Assembly: GCA_947624295.1 (NCBI GenBank)
Contig: CANQJV010000007.1
Coordinates: 1 to 64,000, forward strand
Reading direction: 5' to 3'
Origin: an uncultured Ruminococcus sp.
GTDB lineage: Bacteria; Bacillota; Clostridia; Oscillospirales; Ruminococcaceae
DNA length: 64,000 bases
In this document: one piece after another, positions 18,113 through 26,543 of the stretch
How the letters are laid out: the number at the start of each line of letters is the position of its first letter
Numbering within the stretch: the first letter of the stretch is position 1
The notes under the pieces: model-generated
The model's database searches: none
Told to the model about the DNA's origin: nothing
The model's input: the letters and a program-made list of their open reading frames with translations, nothing else
Made by a program: the position numbers and the translations under genes

Positions 18113-18136
18113 AGGACTGCCTTAAATGGCAGTCCT
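18113..18136. terminator. Hairpin between convergent Wzz-like gene and spoVAE
   Basis: AGGACTGCC (18113-18121) pairs perfectly with GGCAGTCCT (18128-18136), with a 6-nt loop. It lies between two genes that end towards each other. Neither flank has a strong T run, so efficiency is uncertain. Confidence 0.6.
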
Positions 18137-18143
18137 GAATTAT

Positions 18144-18503
18144 TTATGCCTTGTCTTTTTGCTTGAAAATCAGTGAGGCGGCAAGTCCTGCTATAAGTGC
18201 GGCGGTTATTCCTGCTGATGACGCAGTAAGTCCGCCAGTGAAAATCCCGACAAAACCGTCTTTGTCAACGGAATCACGTACACCGTCCGCAAGCAAATGC
18301 CCGAATCCTGTCAATGGTACAGTTGCACCTGCACCGGCAAAATCAGCCAGCGGTTTGTAAATCCCAACAGCTGAAAGAAATACGCCTGCTACGACGAATC
18401 CCGTGAGTATACGTGCAGGGGTAAGTTTAGTGTAATCAATAAGAAGCTGACCGACAGCACAGATAATTCCGCCAACTAAAAATGCCTTTAATATTTCAAT
18501 CAT
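18144..18503 (-). CDS. spoVAE: Stage V sporulation protein SpoVAE
   Basis: The 119 residues are almost wholly membrane helices of the SpoVAC/SpoVAE type, with the conserved 'GGIICAVGQLLIDYTKLTPARIL' region (shown in part), 'GAGATVPLTGFGH' and 'DGFVGIFTGGLTASSAGITAAL'. It belongs to the SpoVA channel for dipicolinic acid uptake into the forespore and release at germination. It lies 2 bases after spoVAD. Confidence 0.92.
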   Translation of the reverse strand: MIEILKAFLVGGIICAVGQLLIDYTKLTPARILTGFVVAGVFLSAVGIYKPLADFAGAGATVPLTGFGHLLADGVRDSVDKDGFVGIFTGGLTASSAGITAALIAGLAASLIFKQKDKA

Positions 18504-18505
18504 AA

Positions 18506-19513
18506 CTAATCTCTCCTTATATGAACAAGATGTGCCACAGCAGGAATACTTTCGCCTTGCTGGACGGACATTGTTGACATCAACGCTCCTGTTGCGATAA
18601 ACAGCATATTTTTTATTTCTTTTCTTTCAAGCATGGGAAGAAAATAACCGCACAGAACGCTTGCACTGCACCCACAGCCTGAACCTCCGCAATGCGTATC
18701 TTGTGTATCATTGTCGAAAATCAGTACACCACAGTCCTTGTGTTGTTTAGAAATATCAATCCCTTGTTTTTGCAGGAGTTCCACAAGCAGACTGCTCCCC
18801 ATAACACCTAAATCGCCTGTAACAATGCAGTCATAGTCATCGGGAGAAGTCCCTGTTGCTTGCAGATAACGTTGAATTGTAGCAGAGGCGGCAGGAGCCA
18901 TAGCACTGCCCATATTAGTTATATCATTTACACCCATATCAGCTATTTCCCCGATACAGCAACCCTGAATCCCACAATTTCCGCTATCCGACAGGAGTAC
19001 AGCTCCCGATGCAGTACACGTCCATTGAGAAGTAGGAGTACGCTGACCGCCGTAAGACAAAGGCGCACGGAATTGGCGTTCTGCCGTTGAGAAGTGCGAT
19101 GAAGTCACAGCGGCGGAACGTTTTGAAGCACCTGATTCTATTGTAAGCGATGCTGTAATAAGCCCTTCCGCCATTGTCGAACAAGCTCCGTAAAGCCCAA
19201 GAAACGGGATAGCGAGTTCACGTAAACCGTATGAAGAACCTGTACATTGATTTATCAAGTCGCCGGCGCAGATAATATCGACATCTTCTTTAGTTAAATT
19301 TTTTTTGCGTATGGCAAGGCTTACCGCCTCAAGCTGGAATTTGCTTTCAGCCTGCTCCCAAGTCTGCTGACCAAAATGACTGTCATTCACGATTTCGTCA
19401 AAAAATTCACCTAAAGGACCCTGACCTTCTTTTTCACCGACAACAGCGGCATAACTCTCGATTTTTACAGGAGAATCGAGTAAAAAAACTCCCTGAGATA
19501 AATATTTTGCCAT
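18506..19513 (-). CDS. spoVAD: Stage V sporulation protein SpoVAD
   Basis: The 335 residues have a thiolase-like fold as in known SpoVAD. It contains 'GDLINQCTGSSYGLRELAIPF' (shown in part), 'GLYGACSTMAEGL', 'VTSSHFSTAERQFR', 'YDCIVTGDLGVMGS' and a Cys/Gly run 'HCGGSGCGCSASVL'. SpoVAD binds dipicolinic acid in the SpoVA complex of the spore inner membrane. A spoVAC gene normally precedes it, but none lies upstream here. The start has a GGAGG ribosome site, and a sigma-G-like promoter lies just upstream. Confidence 0.95.
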   Translation of the reverse strand: MAKYLSQGVFLLDSPVKIESYAAVVGEKEGQGPLGEFFDEIVNDSHFGQQTWEQAESKFQLEAVSLAIRKKNLTKEDVDIICAGDLINQCTGSSYGLRELAIPFLGLYGACSTMAEGLITASLTIESGASKRSAAVTSSHFSTAERQFRAPLSYGGQRTPTSQWTCTASGAVLLSDSGNCGIQGCCIGEIADMGVNDITNMGSAMAPAASATIQRYLQATGTSPDDYDCIVTGDLGVMGSSLLVELLQKQGIDISKQHKDCGVLIFDNDTQDTHCGGSGCGCSASVLCGYFLPMLERKEIKNMLFIATGALMSTMSVQQGESIPAVAHLVHIRRD

Positions 19514-19532
19514 TCTGTATACCTCCTGTATT

Positions 19533-19561
19533 TATTATTTCATTTATATAAAAAATTATAC
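19533..19561 (-). promoter_or_regulatory. Possible sigma-G promoter of spoVAD-spoVAE
   Basis: On the minus strand, GTATA (19561-19557) is 17 bases from AATAATA (19539-19533). This resembles the forespore sigma-G pattern (GNATA, CATNNTA), but with A for the first C of the -10. SpoVA operons are sigma-G controlled in Bacillus. In such AT-rich DNA this is weak evidence. Confidence 0.3.
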
Positions 19562-19598
19562 TGATTATTTAAGCAATTTATTTTCAGGAAGTTAATTT

Positions 19599-19716
19599 GC
19601 AATTTATTTTATATAACTCTTGTAATATGAGTGAAAATGTGTTATAAGCGGTGAGCCACCGCAGGCAATTTATTTTATTATAAACTCTTGTAATATTGGT
19701 GGAAATGTGTTATAAT
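19599..19716 (+). repeat. Tandem ~66-bp duplication carrying two promoters
   Basis: The stretch from 19599 (GCAATTTATTTTAT...) recurs from 19665 with about six differences over 50 bases. Each copy holds a promoter with a 17-base spacer: TTGTAA-TATAAG (19620-19648) and TTGTAA-TATAAT (19688-19716). The 16 bases between the units are GC-rich (GGTGAGCCACCG). Both promoters point at the gene starting at 19746. Confidence 0.75.
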
Positions 19717-19745
19717 ATTAAAAAACAGCAAAGGAAGTGCATTTT

Positions 19746-20177
19746 ATGCCTGAAAAACTAACTGATTGGCAAATGATAGCAGGATTATACAGAAAAGTTG
19801 CGGAAAGTACAGATATATCGGGGCAGGCAGTAGACCTTGCCATAGGAACAAAACTTGCGTTTATGGTGAAAGAGGGTGCTGAAGTCATTGCTGAAACTAA
19901 CGGCGAGGCGAAAGCAACAGATGACGGCTATAATTATCAGCTTGCTATTGGCAGACACGACGGGAATCATTATTTTATAGTATTCCCCGATATAGCGACA
20001 GCTGTAGTAATGGGCAGACCGTACATCAAGTGTAAAATAGAGGAATTGTTAAGGCTTATATATAATACTCCGCAAATGAAAGGGATACAGCTTGTTATTG
20101 ATTACGACAAGGAAACCGGGAAATTTGAAACAGGCGAAATAACTAAAAATATGGCAGTAATAGCGTTAGGAATATAA
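19746..20177 (+). CDS. Hypothetical protein, 143 residues
   Basis: ATG 19746 follows AAAGGAAG by 8 bases; an in-frame GTG at 19737 lies within that site. The protein is soluble, mixed alpha/beta, with no signal peptide. Notable strings are 'DGYNYQLAIGRHDGNHYFIVF' (shown in part) and 'IQLVIDYDKETGKFETGEI'. I do not recognise a family. It is transcribed from the duplicated promoter region, divergent from spoVAD and convergent with the regulator gene downstream. Confidence 0.7.
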   Translation: MPEKLTDWQMIAGLYRKVAESTDISGQAVDLAIGTKLAFMVKEGAEVIAETNGEAKATDDGYNYQLAIGRHDGNHYFIVFPDIATAVVMGRPYIKCKIEELLRLIYNTPQMKGIQLVIDYDKETGKFETGEITKNMAVIALGI

Positions 20178-20275
20178 GACAACACTGCATACGTCTGAAT
20201 TTTCGTTATTTTGCACTGAAATTTCTTGTTTGCCGGTTAAAATATATTGCTTTATATAATTTAGCGGAAATCTGA

Positions 20276-20307
20276 TTGCACAATTTTTCATTGTAAATTT
20301 TGTGCAA
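20276..20307 (+). terminator. Weak hairpin after the 19746 gene
   Basis: TTGCACAA (20276-20283) pairs with TTGTGCAA (20300-20307). Only a short T run follows, so this could be a weak terminator or a chance hairpin. Confidence 0.35.
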
Positions 20308-20323
20308 TGTTTCAAAAAGAAAA

Positions 20324-20342
20324 TCCCTGAACGAATCAGGGA
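20324..20342 (-). terminator. Terminator of the Cro/C1-type regulator gene
   Basis: TCCCTGA (20324-20330) and TCAGGGA (20336-20342) form a 7-bp stem with a 5-nt loop. On the minus strand it is followed by a TTTTCTTTTTG tract, 8 bases beyond the stop codon. Confidence 0.75.
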
Positions 20343-20349
20343 ATAATAA

Positions 20350-21072
20350 TCAGGATTTTTCTGTTGTACTATGGTATTTTTCACGTGTTCTTGCGATACT
20401 TTCCTCACTTCTTTTAATGAGGTTCAGCAGGGAAGAAGAATATTGCGCATAATCTTTTTGCAGAGTAGCTGTCGTAATATACAGCGTTTCAAAATTATTG
20501 ACACAATCGTTACCGTCAAGGGCGATACCTGAAGAAGCAGCTTTTATATCAGCCTCACTCATTGATATAATGGCATTTGAACTGTCATTGGCGATTACTT
20601 TGGGTATTTTGAAAAGTTTCTGGTCATTATGCGGATTTGCGTTGTATACGATGCGGAACAGCTTATAGACAGAAAGCATCAGATAGCTTGAAACCTGCTT
20701 GATAAGGGTGATACTATGAGCTTTTTGTGCGAGGCTGAAAAGCAGGCTGATTGAGTTGTTGATGATACGCCTGTTGAAATTGATGATAGCAGGTGACGGC
20801 ATTTCGAGGTTATTGTTTCCGTCGTCGTCGGGAATATCCTCAATAGTAATGACTTTTCCCTCAGGTTCGGGAGTACGTCCGAGGAGGTAATCGCATGATA
20901 CGTTATAGTAGTCGGCGATTTTCACAAGGAAATTAAGACCGCATTCACGTATGCCTTTTTCATAGTGGGAAAGGAGTGCCTGCGAAATACCTAAATCGGT
21001 AGCAGCTTGTTTCTGGCTTATGTGGCGTTCTTTTCTTTGCAGGGTGATGATACGGGCGAAATCAGAGTTCAT
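20350..21072 (-). CDS. XRE-family (Cro/C1-type) transcriptional regulator
   Basis: The 240 residues start with a helix-turn-helix of the Cro/C1 type (about 8-65: 'ISQKQAATDLGISQALLSHYEKG...LVKIADYYNVSCDYLLGR', abbreviated). A long C-terminal helical domain of unknown type covers about 90-240. GGAGG precedes the ATG. It is divergent from the histidine-phosphatase gene across 156 bases of very AT-rich DNA with several near-palindromic TATAAT-like stretches, where it may bind. Targets are unknown. Confidence 0.85.
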   Translation of the reverse strand: MNSDFARIITLQRKERHISQKQAATDLGISQALLSHYEKGIRECGLNFLVKIADYYNVSCDYLLGRTPEPEGKVITIEDIPDDDGNNNLEMPSPAIINFNRRIINNSISLLFSLAQKAHSITLIKQVSSYLMLSVYKLFRIVYNANPHNDQKLFKIPKVIANDSSNAIISMSEADIKAASSGIALDGNDCVNNFETLYITTATLQKDYAQYSSSLLNLIKRSEESIARTREKYHSTTEKS

Positions 21073-21228
21073 AAATAAATCCTCCTAAAGATTGGTTTTT
21101 AACATATAGTATATTTTTGGTATAATATTATTATAATACAAAATGTATAATATGTAAATATAAATATTATTCAAATTTGAAACACAATTTTAATAATAAT
21201 TTGTCGAAAGGAGACAAAAAACGGTAAA

Positions 21229-21855
21229 ATGAGAGCTTACAGGATAAGTATTATACGTCACGGTCTGACTGAAGCAAATGAAAAAGGAATATACATAGGG
21301 TCAACTGATATGCCGTTATCGCAGAAAGGTGCAAGTGAACTTGCGATGAAAATGGATGAATTTGACTATCCGTCAGTACAAAGAGTATACAGCTCACCTC
21401 TTAGCAGGTGTACTGAAACGGCGGAGATTTTATTCCCCGAAATAGAACTTGTAAGGGCGGACGGCTTGCGTGAACTGGATTTAGGCGAATTTGAGGGGAA
21501 AACGGTTGACGAACTCGTAAACCGCAGTGACTATAAAGATTGGCTGAAAGGCGGATTTGATACACGAGCCCCGAAAGGTGAGAGTTTCGGCGAAATGACA
21601 GCAAGAATATTTTCAGCACTCCATAGCATTATAAACGATATGATGCAGGAGGGTATCACAAATACAGCGATTGTAACTCATGCGGGAATAATAACAAATA
21701 TGCTTGTGGGATTCGGTTTACCGAAATATGAGCCGAAATATCTACAGGCGCAAGCAGGAGAGGGCTTTGACATAATGGTGACAACGCAAATGTGGCTTAA
21801 TTCGCAGGCGTTTGAGATTATAGGGTATTGCCCTTACGAAAAGACTGCTGAATAA
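21229..21855 (+). CDS. Histidine phosphatase family protein (phosphoglycerate mutase-like)
   Basis: The 208 residues start with the RHG motif 'ISIIRHGLTEAN' holding the phospho-acceptor His. 'SSPLSRCTETAEIL', 'LRELDLGEFEGKTVDEL' and the second catalytic His in 'AIVTHAGIITNML' follow, all standard for the superfamily. Possible substrates include sugar phosphates, cobalamin precursors or a nucleotide; none can be chosen from sequence. It heads a tight run of five plus-strand genes to 25.8 kb. Confidence 0.88.
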   Translation: MRAYRISIIRHGLTEANEKGIYIGSTDMPLSQKGASELAMKMDEFDYPSVQRVYSSPLSRCTETAEILFPEIELVRADGLRELDLGEFEGKTVDELVNRSDYKDWLKGGFDTRAPKGESFGEMTARIFSALHSIINDMMQEGITNTAIVTHAGIITNMLVGFGLPKYEPKYLQAQAGEGFDIMVTTQMWLNSQAFEIIGYCPYEKTAE

Positions 21856-21909
21856 TTTGTTATAATTTTCATATAATAACAGCAAATCTTTCTACAGGAG
21901 AGAACTGTT

Positions 21910-22743
21910 ATGAAAACAATTGAACTTATCGGCTATTCATTGAAAAAAGTAAAAGGCAGACGGCGTGAAGTTTTAATGATATGTTTACCGCCGATAATAG
22001 CGGAAATATTTTTCAGGCTTGCGGAAACAGCAATATATAGCCTTATGCTTTATTTCGGATTACTCACTCCGGCAGGGCTTTTCATTGGCGGAAATATAGG
22101 GCAGATTGTTATCGCTGTAATTTTTACGCTGATGCGATGGGGAATTTCAGCACCGCTATGGTGCGGAACAGCAGTCCGCCTGCTTGAATTTGCAGGGGAT
22201 AACAGCGAAAAATCGCTTTTTTCGGATATGCTTTTAAGCGGACGTTTTATCAGGCGGAGTTTATCGTCATTTTTTATGTGCAAACTGATAAGTATGGCAA
22301 TACTTACGCCCTGTATTATTTCGGGAATCTGTACAGTAAGTATTTTATCATCGTCATCGGACAGCGGTCAGCTTTTCATCGCCTCGAATACGGGTGCATT
22401 ATGTATAGCAATGTTTTTCTGTTGGATTTCGGCGAAAATAACTATGAGTGCAGTACCGTTCCTGTTGGCGGAGTACCCCGAAAAAAGCGGAATCAAAGCA
22501 GTATTTATGTCATTTCGCTTTATGAGAGGGCGCAAAAAAATGTTCGTCGGAGTGGGAACAGTATTTTTTATACCGTTTCTGACGGTAATCGCAATACCGT
22601 TTATTATCCCTGTAATTGCATCGGCTTATGCGGTAGGGATTTCCATTTTCTTCAAAGAAGACGAATATGCAGGGAAAATCAGTTATGCACATAGGAAAAA
22701 GCGGTCAATTGCTCGTAAAATCAGACAGCGAGGTGAAATATGA
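21910..22743 (+). CDS. Multi-pass membrane protein of unknown function
   Basis: The 277 residues have about six hydrophobic segments (near 22-45, 52-75, 120-145, 160-185, 210-240) and a strongly basic C-terminus ('AHRKKRSIARKIRQRGEI'). The layout resembles DUF975-like integral membrane proteins, but I cannot assign it. GGAGAG precedes the ATG. Its stop overlaps the start of the RluA gene by four bases (ATGA), so it is translationally coupled. Confidence 0.75.
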   Translation: MKTIELIGYSLKKVKGRRREVLMICLPPIIAEIFFRLAETAIYSLMLYFGLLTPAGLFIGGNIGQIVIAVIFTLMRWGISAPLWCGTAVRLLEFAGDNSEKSLFSDMLLSGRFIRRSLSSFFMCKLISMAILTPCIISGICTVSILSSSSDSGQLFIASNTGALCIAMFFCWISAKITMSAVPFLLAEYPEKSGIKAVFMSFRFMRGRKKMFVGVGTVFFIPFLTVIAIPFIIPVIASAYAVGISIFFKEDEYAGKISYAHRKKRSIARKIRQRGEI

Positions 22744-23585
22744 GTGAACTTGTATTCGAAGTTGAAACGGAAAATCCCGTTACAGTGCAGGATTATCTCC
22801 GTGGGAAATGCGGAGTATCACGGCGGTTATTGCAGAAACTCAAGCAGATTGACGGCGGTATTACTTGTAACGGCGGATTTATCCGTACAATTGACACTGT
22901 AAACGGCGGAGATATTATAGTCCTCAACAGCGAGGAGAAAAACGAAATAGAGCCTAACGGGAATCTTAACGCAGAAATTGTATTTGAAAATAAAAGCCTT
23001 GTGATTTTCGATAAACCGTGCAATATGCCTGTACACCCGTCAGCACGTCACCGCAATGATACGTTAGGTAATTTTTTTGCGTATCTGTACCCGGAGTTGA
23101 CATACCGCCCGATTAACAGGCTTGACAAGGATACATCGGGACTTTGTATTGTCGCTAAAAATCCGTATTCAGCGAATATTTTGCAAGGGAAATGCGAAAA
23201 GACATATTATGCGGTTGTTCACGGGGAAATCAGCGGAGAAGGTGTTATAAATGCGCCTGTTGCAAGGGAAAAGGCGAGTATAATAATTCGTTGCGTGCGT
23301 GAGGACGGTCAGCAGGCGGTTACTCACTACAGAAGCATAAAGGCAAATGACAAATATACACTGCTTGAGATACATCTTGAAACAGGTCGGACACATCAGA
23401 TACGAGTGCATTTTGCGCATATAGGGCACGCACTTGCAGGAGATGATTTGTACGGCGGAAGTCGGGATGATATACAACGTCAGGCACTTCATTGCGGGAA
23501 AGTAAAATTCCCCTTGCCGGAATCAGGTGAGGAAATAACAGTTTGTTCTGAATTGCCAAAAGATATTATTAAATTACTTAAATAG
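22740..23585 (+). CDS. RluA-family pseudouridine synthase
   Basis: The 281 residues have an S4-like N-terminal part (1-65) and the catalytic domain with 'INRLDKDTSGLCIVAKN', whose Asp is the nucleophile. 'LETGRTHQIRVHFAHIGHALAGD' (shown in part) follows, also a family hallmark. It isomerises uridine to pseudouridine in rRNA or tRNA; the exact site (RluC/RluD-like) cannot be settled. Confidence 0.92.
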   Translation: MSELVFEVETENPVTVQDYLRGKCGVSRRLLQKLKQIDGGITCNGGFIRTIDTVNGGDIIVLNSEEKNEIEPNGNLNAEIVFENKSLVIFDKPCNMPVHPSARHRNDTLGNFFAYLYPELTYRPINRLDKDTSGLCIVAKNPYSANILQGKCEKTYYAVVHGEISGEGVINAPVAREKASIIIRCVREDGQQAVTHYRSIKANDKYTLLEIHLETGRTHQIRVHFAHIGHALAGDDLYGGSRDDIQRQALHCGKVKFPLPESGEEITVCSELPKDIIKLLK

Positions 23586-23599
23586 GAGAGTTGAAAAAA

Positions 23600-24073
23600 A
23601 TGGAAAAAATAGAGAGTTTTAAGGTTGACCACACAAAATTTGGCATAGGAATGTACATATCCCGTATTGACGGCGATATTGTGACATATGACATACGTAT
23701 GGTGAAACCTAACGGCGGAACATATATTTCGAATCCGTCACTTCACACGATAGAGCATCTTTTTGCAACGTATGCGAGGAACAGCAAATATAGTGACAGT
23801 ATAATATATGTTGGTCCGATGGGTTGCAGGACAGGCTTTTACCTGCTTACGAGGGACAATATGAGCGGAGAAGATGCTATAGAGCTTGTAAAATCATCGT
23901 ATAAATTCATATCTGAGTACGACGGCGAAATCCCCGGCTGTACCGTGGAGGAGTGCGGTAATTATCTGGAGCATGACCTTGAATCGGCACGGAAAGACGT
24001 TTTACCGCTGCTTGAGAAATTGGACGGCTATACAGAGGAAATGCTTGATTACAGATACCATACAGGTGAATAA
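23600..24073 (+). CDS. luxS: S-ribosylhomocysteine lyase LuxS
   Basis: ATG 23600 is preferred (157 residues) because AGGAG is about 10 bases away, whereas the in-frame TTG at 23591 would touch it. The metal site is complete: 'HTIEHLFATYAR' gives two His and the catalytic Glu region, and 'EECGNYLEHD' lies near residue 120. The active-site Cys is in 'GPMGCRTGFYL'. It cleaves S-ribosylhomocysteine to homocysteine and the autoinducer-2 precursor in the activated methyl cycle. No pfs or methionine gene is adjacent. Confidence 0.96.
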   Translation: MEKIESFKVDHTKFGIGMYISRIDGDIVTYDIRMVKPNGGTYISNPSLHTIEHLFATYARNSKYSDSIIYVGPMGCRTGFYLLTRDNMSGEDAIELVKSSYKFISEYDGEIPGCTVEECGNYLEHDLESARKDVLPLLEKLDGYTEEMLDYRYHTGE

Positions 24074-24088
24074 AAGGAGCGTGTTATT

Positions 24089-25792
24089 TTGAAATTACTG
24101 GTAGCTCTTGCGGTAAGGGCAGGACATTGTACAGTTAAATTTTTTGCAGCGATACTTTTAGCAATAATTAAAACTATTAAGTTTATTTTTTCTGAATTCC
24201 GTGAACTGTTTGGATTTGCAGGCAGGGCGATAAAGTGGATTTTCAGGGAATCGACTGAATCATACAGGAACAGGGTGCGTATTTCGAGGGAACTCTCGCA
24301 CGAAGTGAAAATCACACGGAAACAAGGCGGTAAAGAATACAGACAGGCTGTTGCGAAACTGATATGTTCATTTTTTTTCGGCGAGGACGGCGTAATGTAT
24401 ACGGCTTTCAACTGGATTTTGCCGATAATATCAATAGCGTTTCTTGTCGGAGTTGTGGGTTACGGTTCAGGGCTGGAGTACGGTATAGCAGTCGAATATA
24501 ACGGCAAGGATATAGGGATAATTTCAGCGGAGGCTGATTTCACGAAAGCCGAAAAAGATGTACAGCAAAGGATTTCATACGCTGACAGAGATGAAATGAT
24601 AGATTTATCAGCTAAATTTTCACTGAAAATAATTTCAGACGGCGATAAAGTCATAAGTGCAGGACAGCTTGCGGATAAAATGCTTGAGGCATCGGACGAG
24701 GAACTCTCAAAGGCGTACGGGATATATATTGACGGGGAATTTATAGGAGCAGTCAAGGATAAGAATAAAATCGAAAATGCGCTTGACGACAGGCTGATAA
24801 ATTACGATGTTGAGGGAATAGTGCATGATATTGAATATGTAAACAAAGTTGAATTTACAGAGGGAATATATTTACAAAGCAGTATCAGGACTGAAGAAGA
24901 AACAATAGACTTACTCACATCGGCAAAAGAGAAAAAACACGTTCATGTTGCTGAAAAGGGCGAAACTGTAATAGATATTATACAGCAGTACGGTATGACA
25001 GTTGAAGAATTTAACGAAATGAATCCCTCCGCAAAAGACGGCATAAAAGAGGGAAAATTGCTTTATGTTGTGGAAAGAGAAAGCTATTTGCCGATAAAGT
25101 ACGTGCGTGAAATGGAAACAATTTCATTTCTTGACTATCAGACGCTTGAAGTCGAAACGAGTTCGCTCAACGTAGGGACGAGAGCAGTCCTTGTGAAAGG
25201 CGAACGTGGCGAAAAGAAAAGTACTGTAGAGATAACATATGTTGACGGCATAGAATCAGCAAGAAAAGTCCTGAGCAGTGAAGTCACGAAAAAACCTGTA
25301 GTTGAAACAATCGGCATAGGAACATATTCAGCTTGTCCCGATGACCCGCAGACTGTTTACTTTGGTTCGCCGTTGACCGGAAGCGGTGAAATGGGCTGGC
25401 CTGTTGACGGAGGCTGGGTAAGCGATAGTTTTATCAGCGACAGAAATCATAAAGGTATGGATATAGCAGCTCCCGAAAGTACAGAGATATATGCGGCACA
25501 AGAGGGAACAGTTATTGCGGCAGGCTGGAATTCCGGCGGTTACGGTAATGTCGTGATGATTGAACACGAAAATGGGTATGCAACGCTTTATGCCCATATG
25601 ATAAGCACATATGCTGTAGAAGGGCAATATGTTTCAAAAGGACAGCTGATAGGTTTCGTCGGTAATACGGGAAATTCTTTCGGAAATCATTGTCATTTCG
25701 AAGTGCGTTATCAGGGTATATGCCTTGACCCTGCATCTTTCCTGAATACAACCAATATGGTCAAGCAGGAACACGATGATGATGAGCAATAG
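24089..25792 (+). CDS. LysM-G5-M23 cell-wall peptidase
   Basis: TTG start with AAGGAG 8 bases upstream; 567 residues. A helical, basic N-terminus precedes a membrane segment at about 110-130. A LysM-like repeat is near 288-330 ('HVHVAEKGETVIDIIQQYG'), a G5 domain near 335-410, and the M23 (LytM) zinc peptidase at 455-560. The catalytic motifs are 'HKGMDIAAP' (His and Asp ligands) and 'HCHFEVR' (HxH). This matches wall-bound endopeptidases that cut peptidoglycan cross-links, including SpoIIQ-like relatives. The long cytoplasmic region before the membrane helix is unusual. Confidence 0.88.
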   Translation: MKLLVALAVRAGHCTVKFFAAILLAIIKTIKFIFSEFRELFGFAGRAIKWIFRESTESYRNRVRISRELSHEVKITRKQGGKEYRQAVAKLICSFFFGEDGVMYTAFNWILPIISIAFLVGVVGYGSGLEYGIAVEYNGKDIGIISAEADFTKAEKDVQQRISYADRDEMIDLSAKFSLKIISDGDKVISAGQLADKMLEASDEELSKAYGIYIDGEFIGAVKDKNKIENALDDRLINYDVEGIVHDIEYVNKVEFTEGIYLQSSIRTEEETIDLLTSAKEKKHVHVAEKGETVIDIIQQYGMTVEEFNEMNPSAKDGIKEGKLLYVVERESYLPIKYVREMETISFLDYQTLEVETSSLNVGTRAVLVKGERGEKKSTVEITYVDGIESARKVLSSEVTKKPVVETIGIGTYSACPDDPQTVYFGSPLTGSGEMGWPVDGGWVSDSFISDRNHKGMDIAAPESTEIYAAQEGTVIAAGWNSGGYGNVVMIEHENGYATLYAHMISTYAVEGQYVSKGQLIGFVGNTGNSFGNHCHFEVRYQGICLDPASFLNTTNMVKQEHDDDEQ

Positions 25793-25865
25793 ACTTTTGT
25801 TGAAAGTGCATAAAAAATAAGATAAAAAGTCAGGATATTTCTGTATATAAAAATATGGAAATGTC

Positions 25866-25894
25866 TTGACTTATTCTGTAATATGTGGTAAAAT
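25866..25894 (+). promoter_or_regulatory. Sigma-A promoter of the S10-spc-alpha operon
   Basis: TTGACT (25866-25871), 17 bases, TAAAAT (25889-25894). Initiation near 25901 gives a leader of about 330 nt before rpsJ. Confidence 0.8.
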
Positions 25895-25900
25895 GTTATT

Positions 25901-26228
25901 TGTTGAGTACAGTTTTTGATTGTACTGACTGCGAAGATATGCAATGAAGCGGAAGGTTGCTGTCGGTATGGCAGGGAATTTCCGTGGAGTATGTCCGATT
26001 TTCAAACCGGGCGACAGGGATAACGGACACAGTTTGTGGTTTTTAATGGTAATATGCTGAGCATCATTATCTCAATTTGTGTCTGATTGTCTGTACTTGC
26101 CCGAAAAAATAAATTTTTCGGGTGTTTTTTATTTTAATTTAATTTTTAATCTGAAAGTACAGACGGTACACGTGGAGGCGTGTGTATCTCATCAGCGTCC
26201 CCGAAAATTTTTCAAGGAGGCGAAAAAA
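25901..26228 (+). ncRNA. Structured leader of the ribosomal protein operon (candidate S10/L4-type leader)
   Basis: The 5' part contains short complementary pairs: GTACA/TGTAC (25917-25925 region), TGTCGG with CGACA, and TGTCCG with CGGACA. The order of the last two is interleaved, suggesting a pseudoknot. A terminator hairpin follows at 26100-26122. TGTCTGTACTT before it can pair with AAAGTACAGAC after it. GTACACG/CGTGTGTA forms another hairpin near 26167. Position and structure fit an autogenous ribosomal-protein leader as known upstream of rpsJ in Clostridia. Family membership was not tested. Confidence 0.6.
26100..26130 (+). terminator. Intrinsic terminator (attenuator) inside the S10 operon leader
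   Basis: CCCGAAAAA (26100-26108) pairs with TTTTTCGGG (26114-26122) and is followed by TGTTTTTTATTTT. It lies 107 bases upstream of rpsJ, so it must be bypassed for ribosomal protein synthesis. CCCCGAAAA at 26199-26207 repeats the 5' arm and could pair with the 3' arm instead. Confidence 0.75.
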
Positions 26229-26543
26229 ATGGCAGTCAACGAAAAAATCAGATTCAAAATCAAGGGCTATGACCACGCTACTGTTGATATTGCAGCAGCT
26301 AAAATAGTTGAAGCAGCTAAAAGAAGCGGTGCAAGAGTTTCAGGACCTATACCGCTCCCGACAAATAAGGAAATTGTTACTATCCTTCGTGCTACTCATA
26401 AGTACAAGGACAGCCGTGAACAGTTTGAGATGAGAACTCACAAAAGACTTATCGATGTTCTCCGTCCTACAGAAAAAACAACTGCTGCTCTTGATAAGCT
26501 CGAAATCCCTGCAGGCGTAGACGTTGTTATGGAGATTAAGTAA
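26229..26543 (+). CDS. rpsJ: 30S ribosomal protein S10
   Basis: The start is ATG 26229 (104 residues), with AAGGAGG 8 bases upstream; the open frame extends further 5' but that part is leader. Diagnostic strings are '[17 protein letters not shown]' and '[20 protein letters not shown]'. S10 is in the head of the small subunit and also acts in transcription antitermination as NusE. First gene of the superoperon. Confidence 0.98.
   Translation: MAVNEKIRFKIKGYDHATVDIAAAKIVEAAKRSGARVSGPIPLPTNKEIVTILRATHKYKDSREQFEMRTHKRLIDVLRPTEKTTAALDKLEIPAGVDVVMEIK

Noticed and set aside
21073-21228. Operator palindromes for the Cro/C1-type regulator
   Set aside because: The region is so AT-rich that TATAAT-like near-palindromes are expected by chance; no symmetric site stood out.
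26079-26228. Open frame extending rpsJ upstream by about 50 codons
   Set aside because: It covers the terminator and ribosome site of the leader; S10 starts at 26229 with AAGGAGG and normal length.
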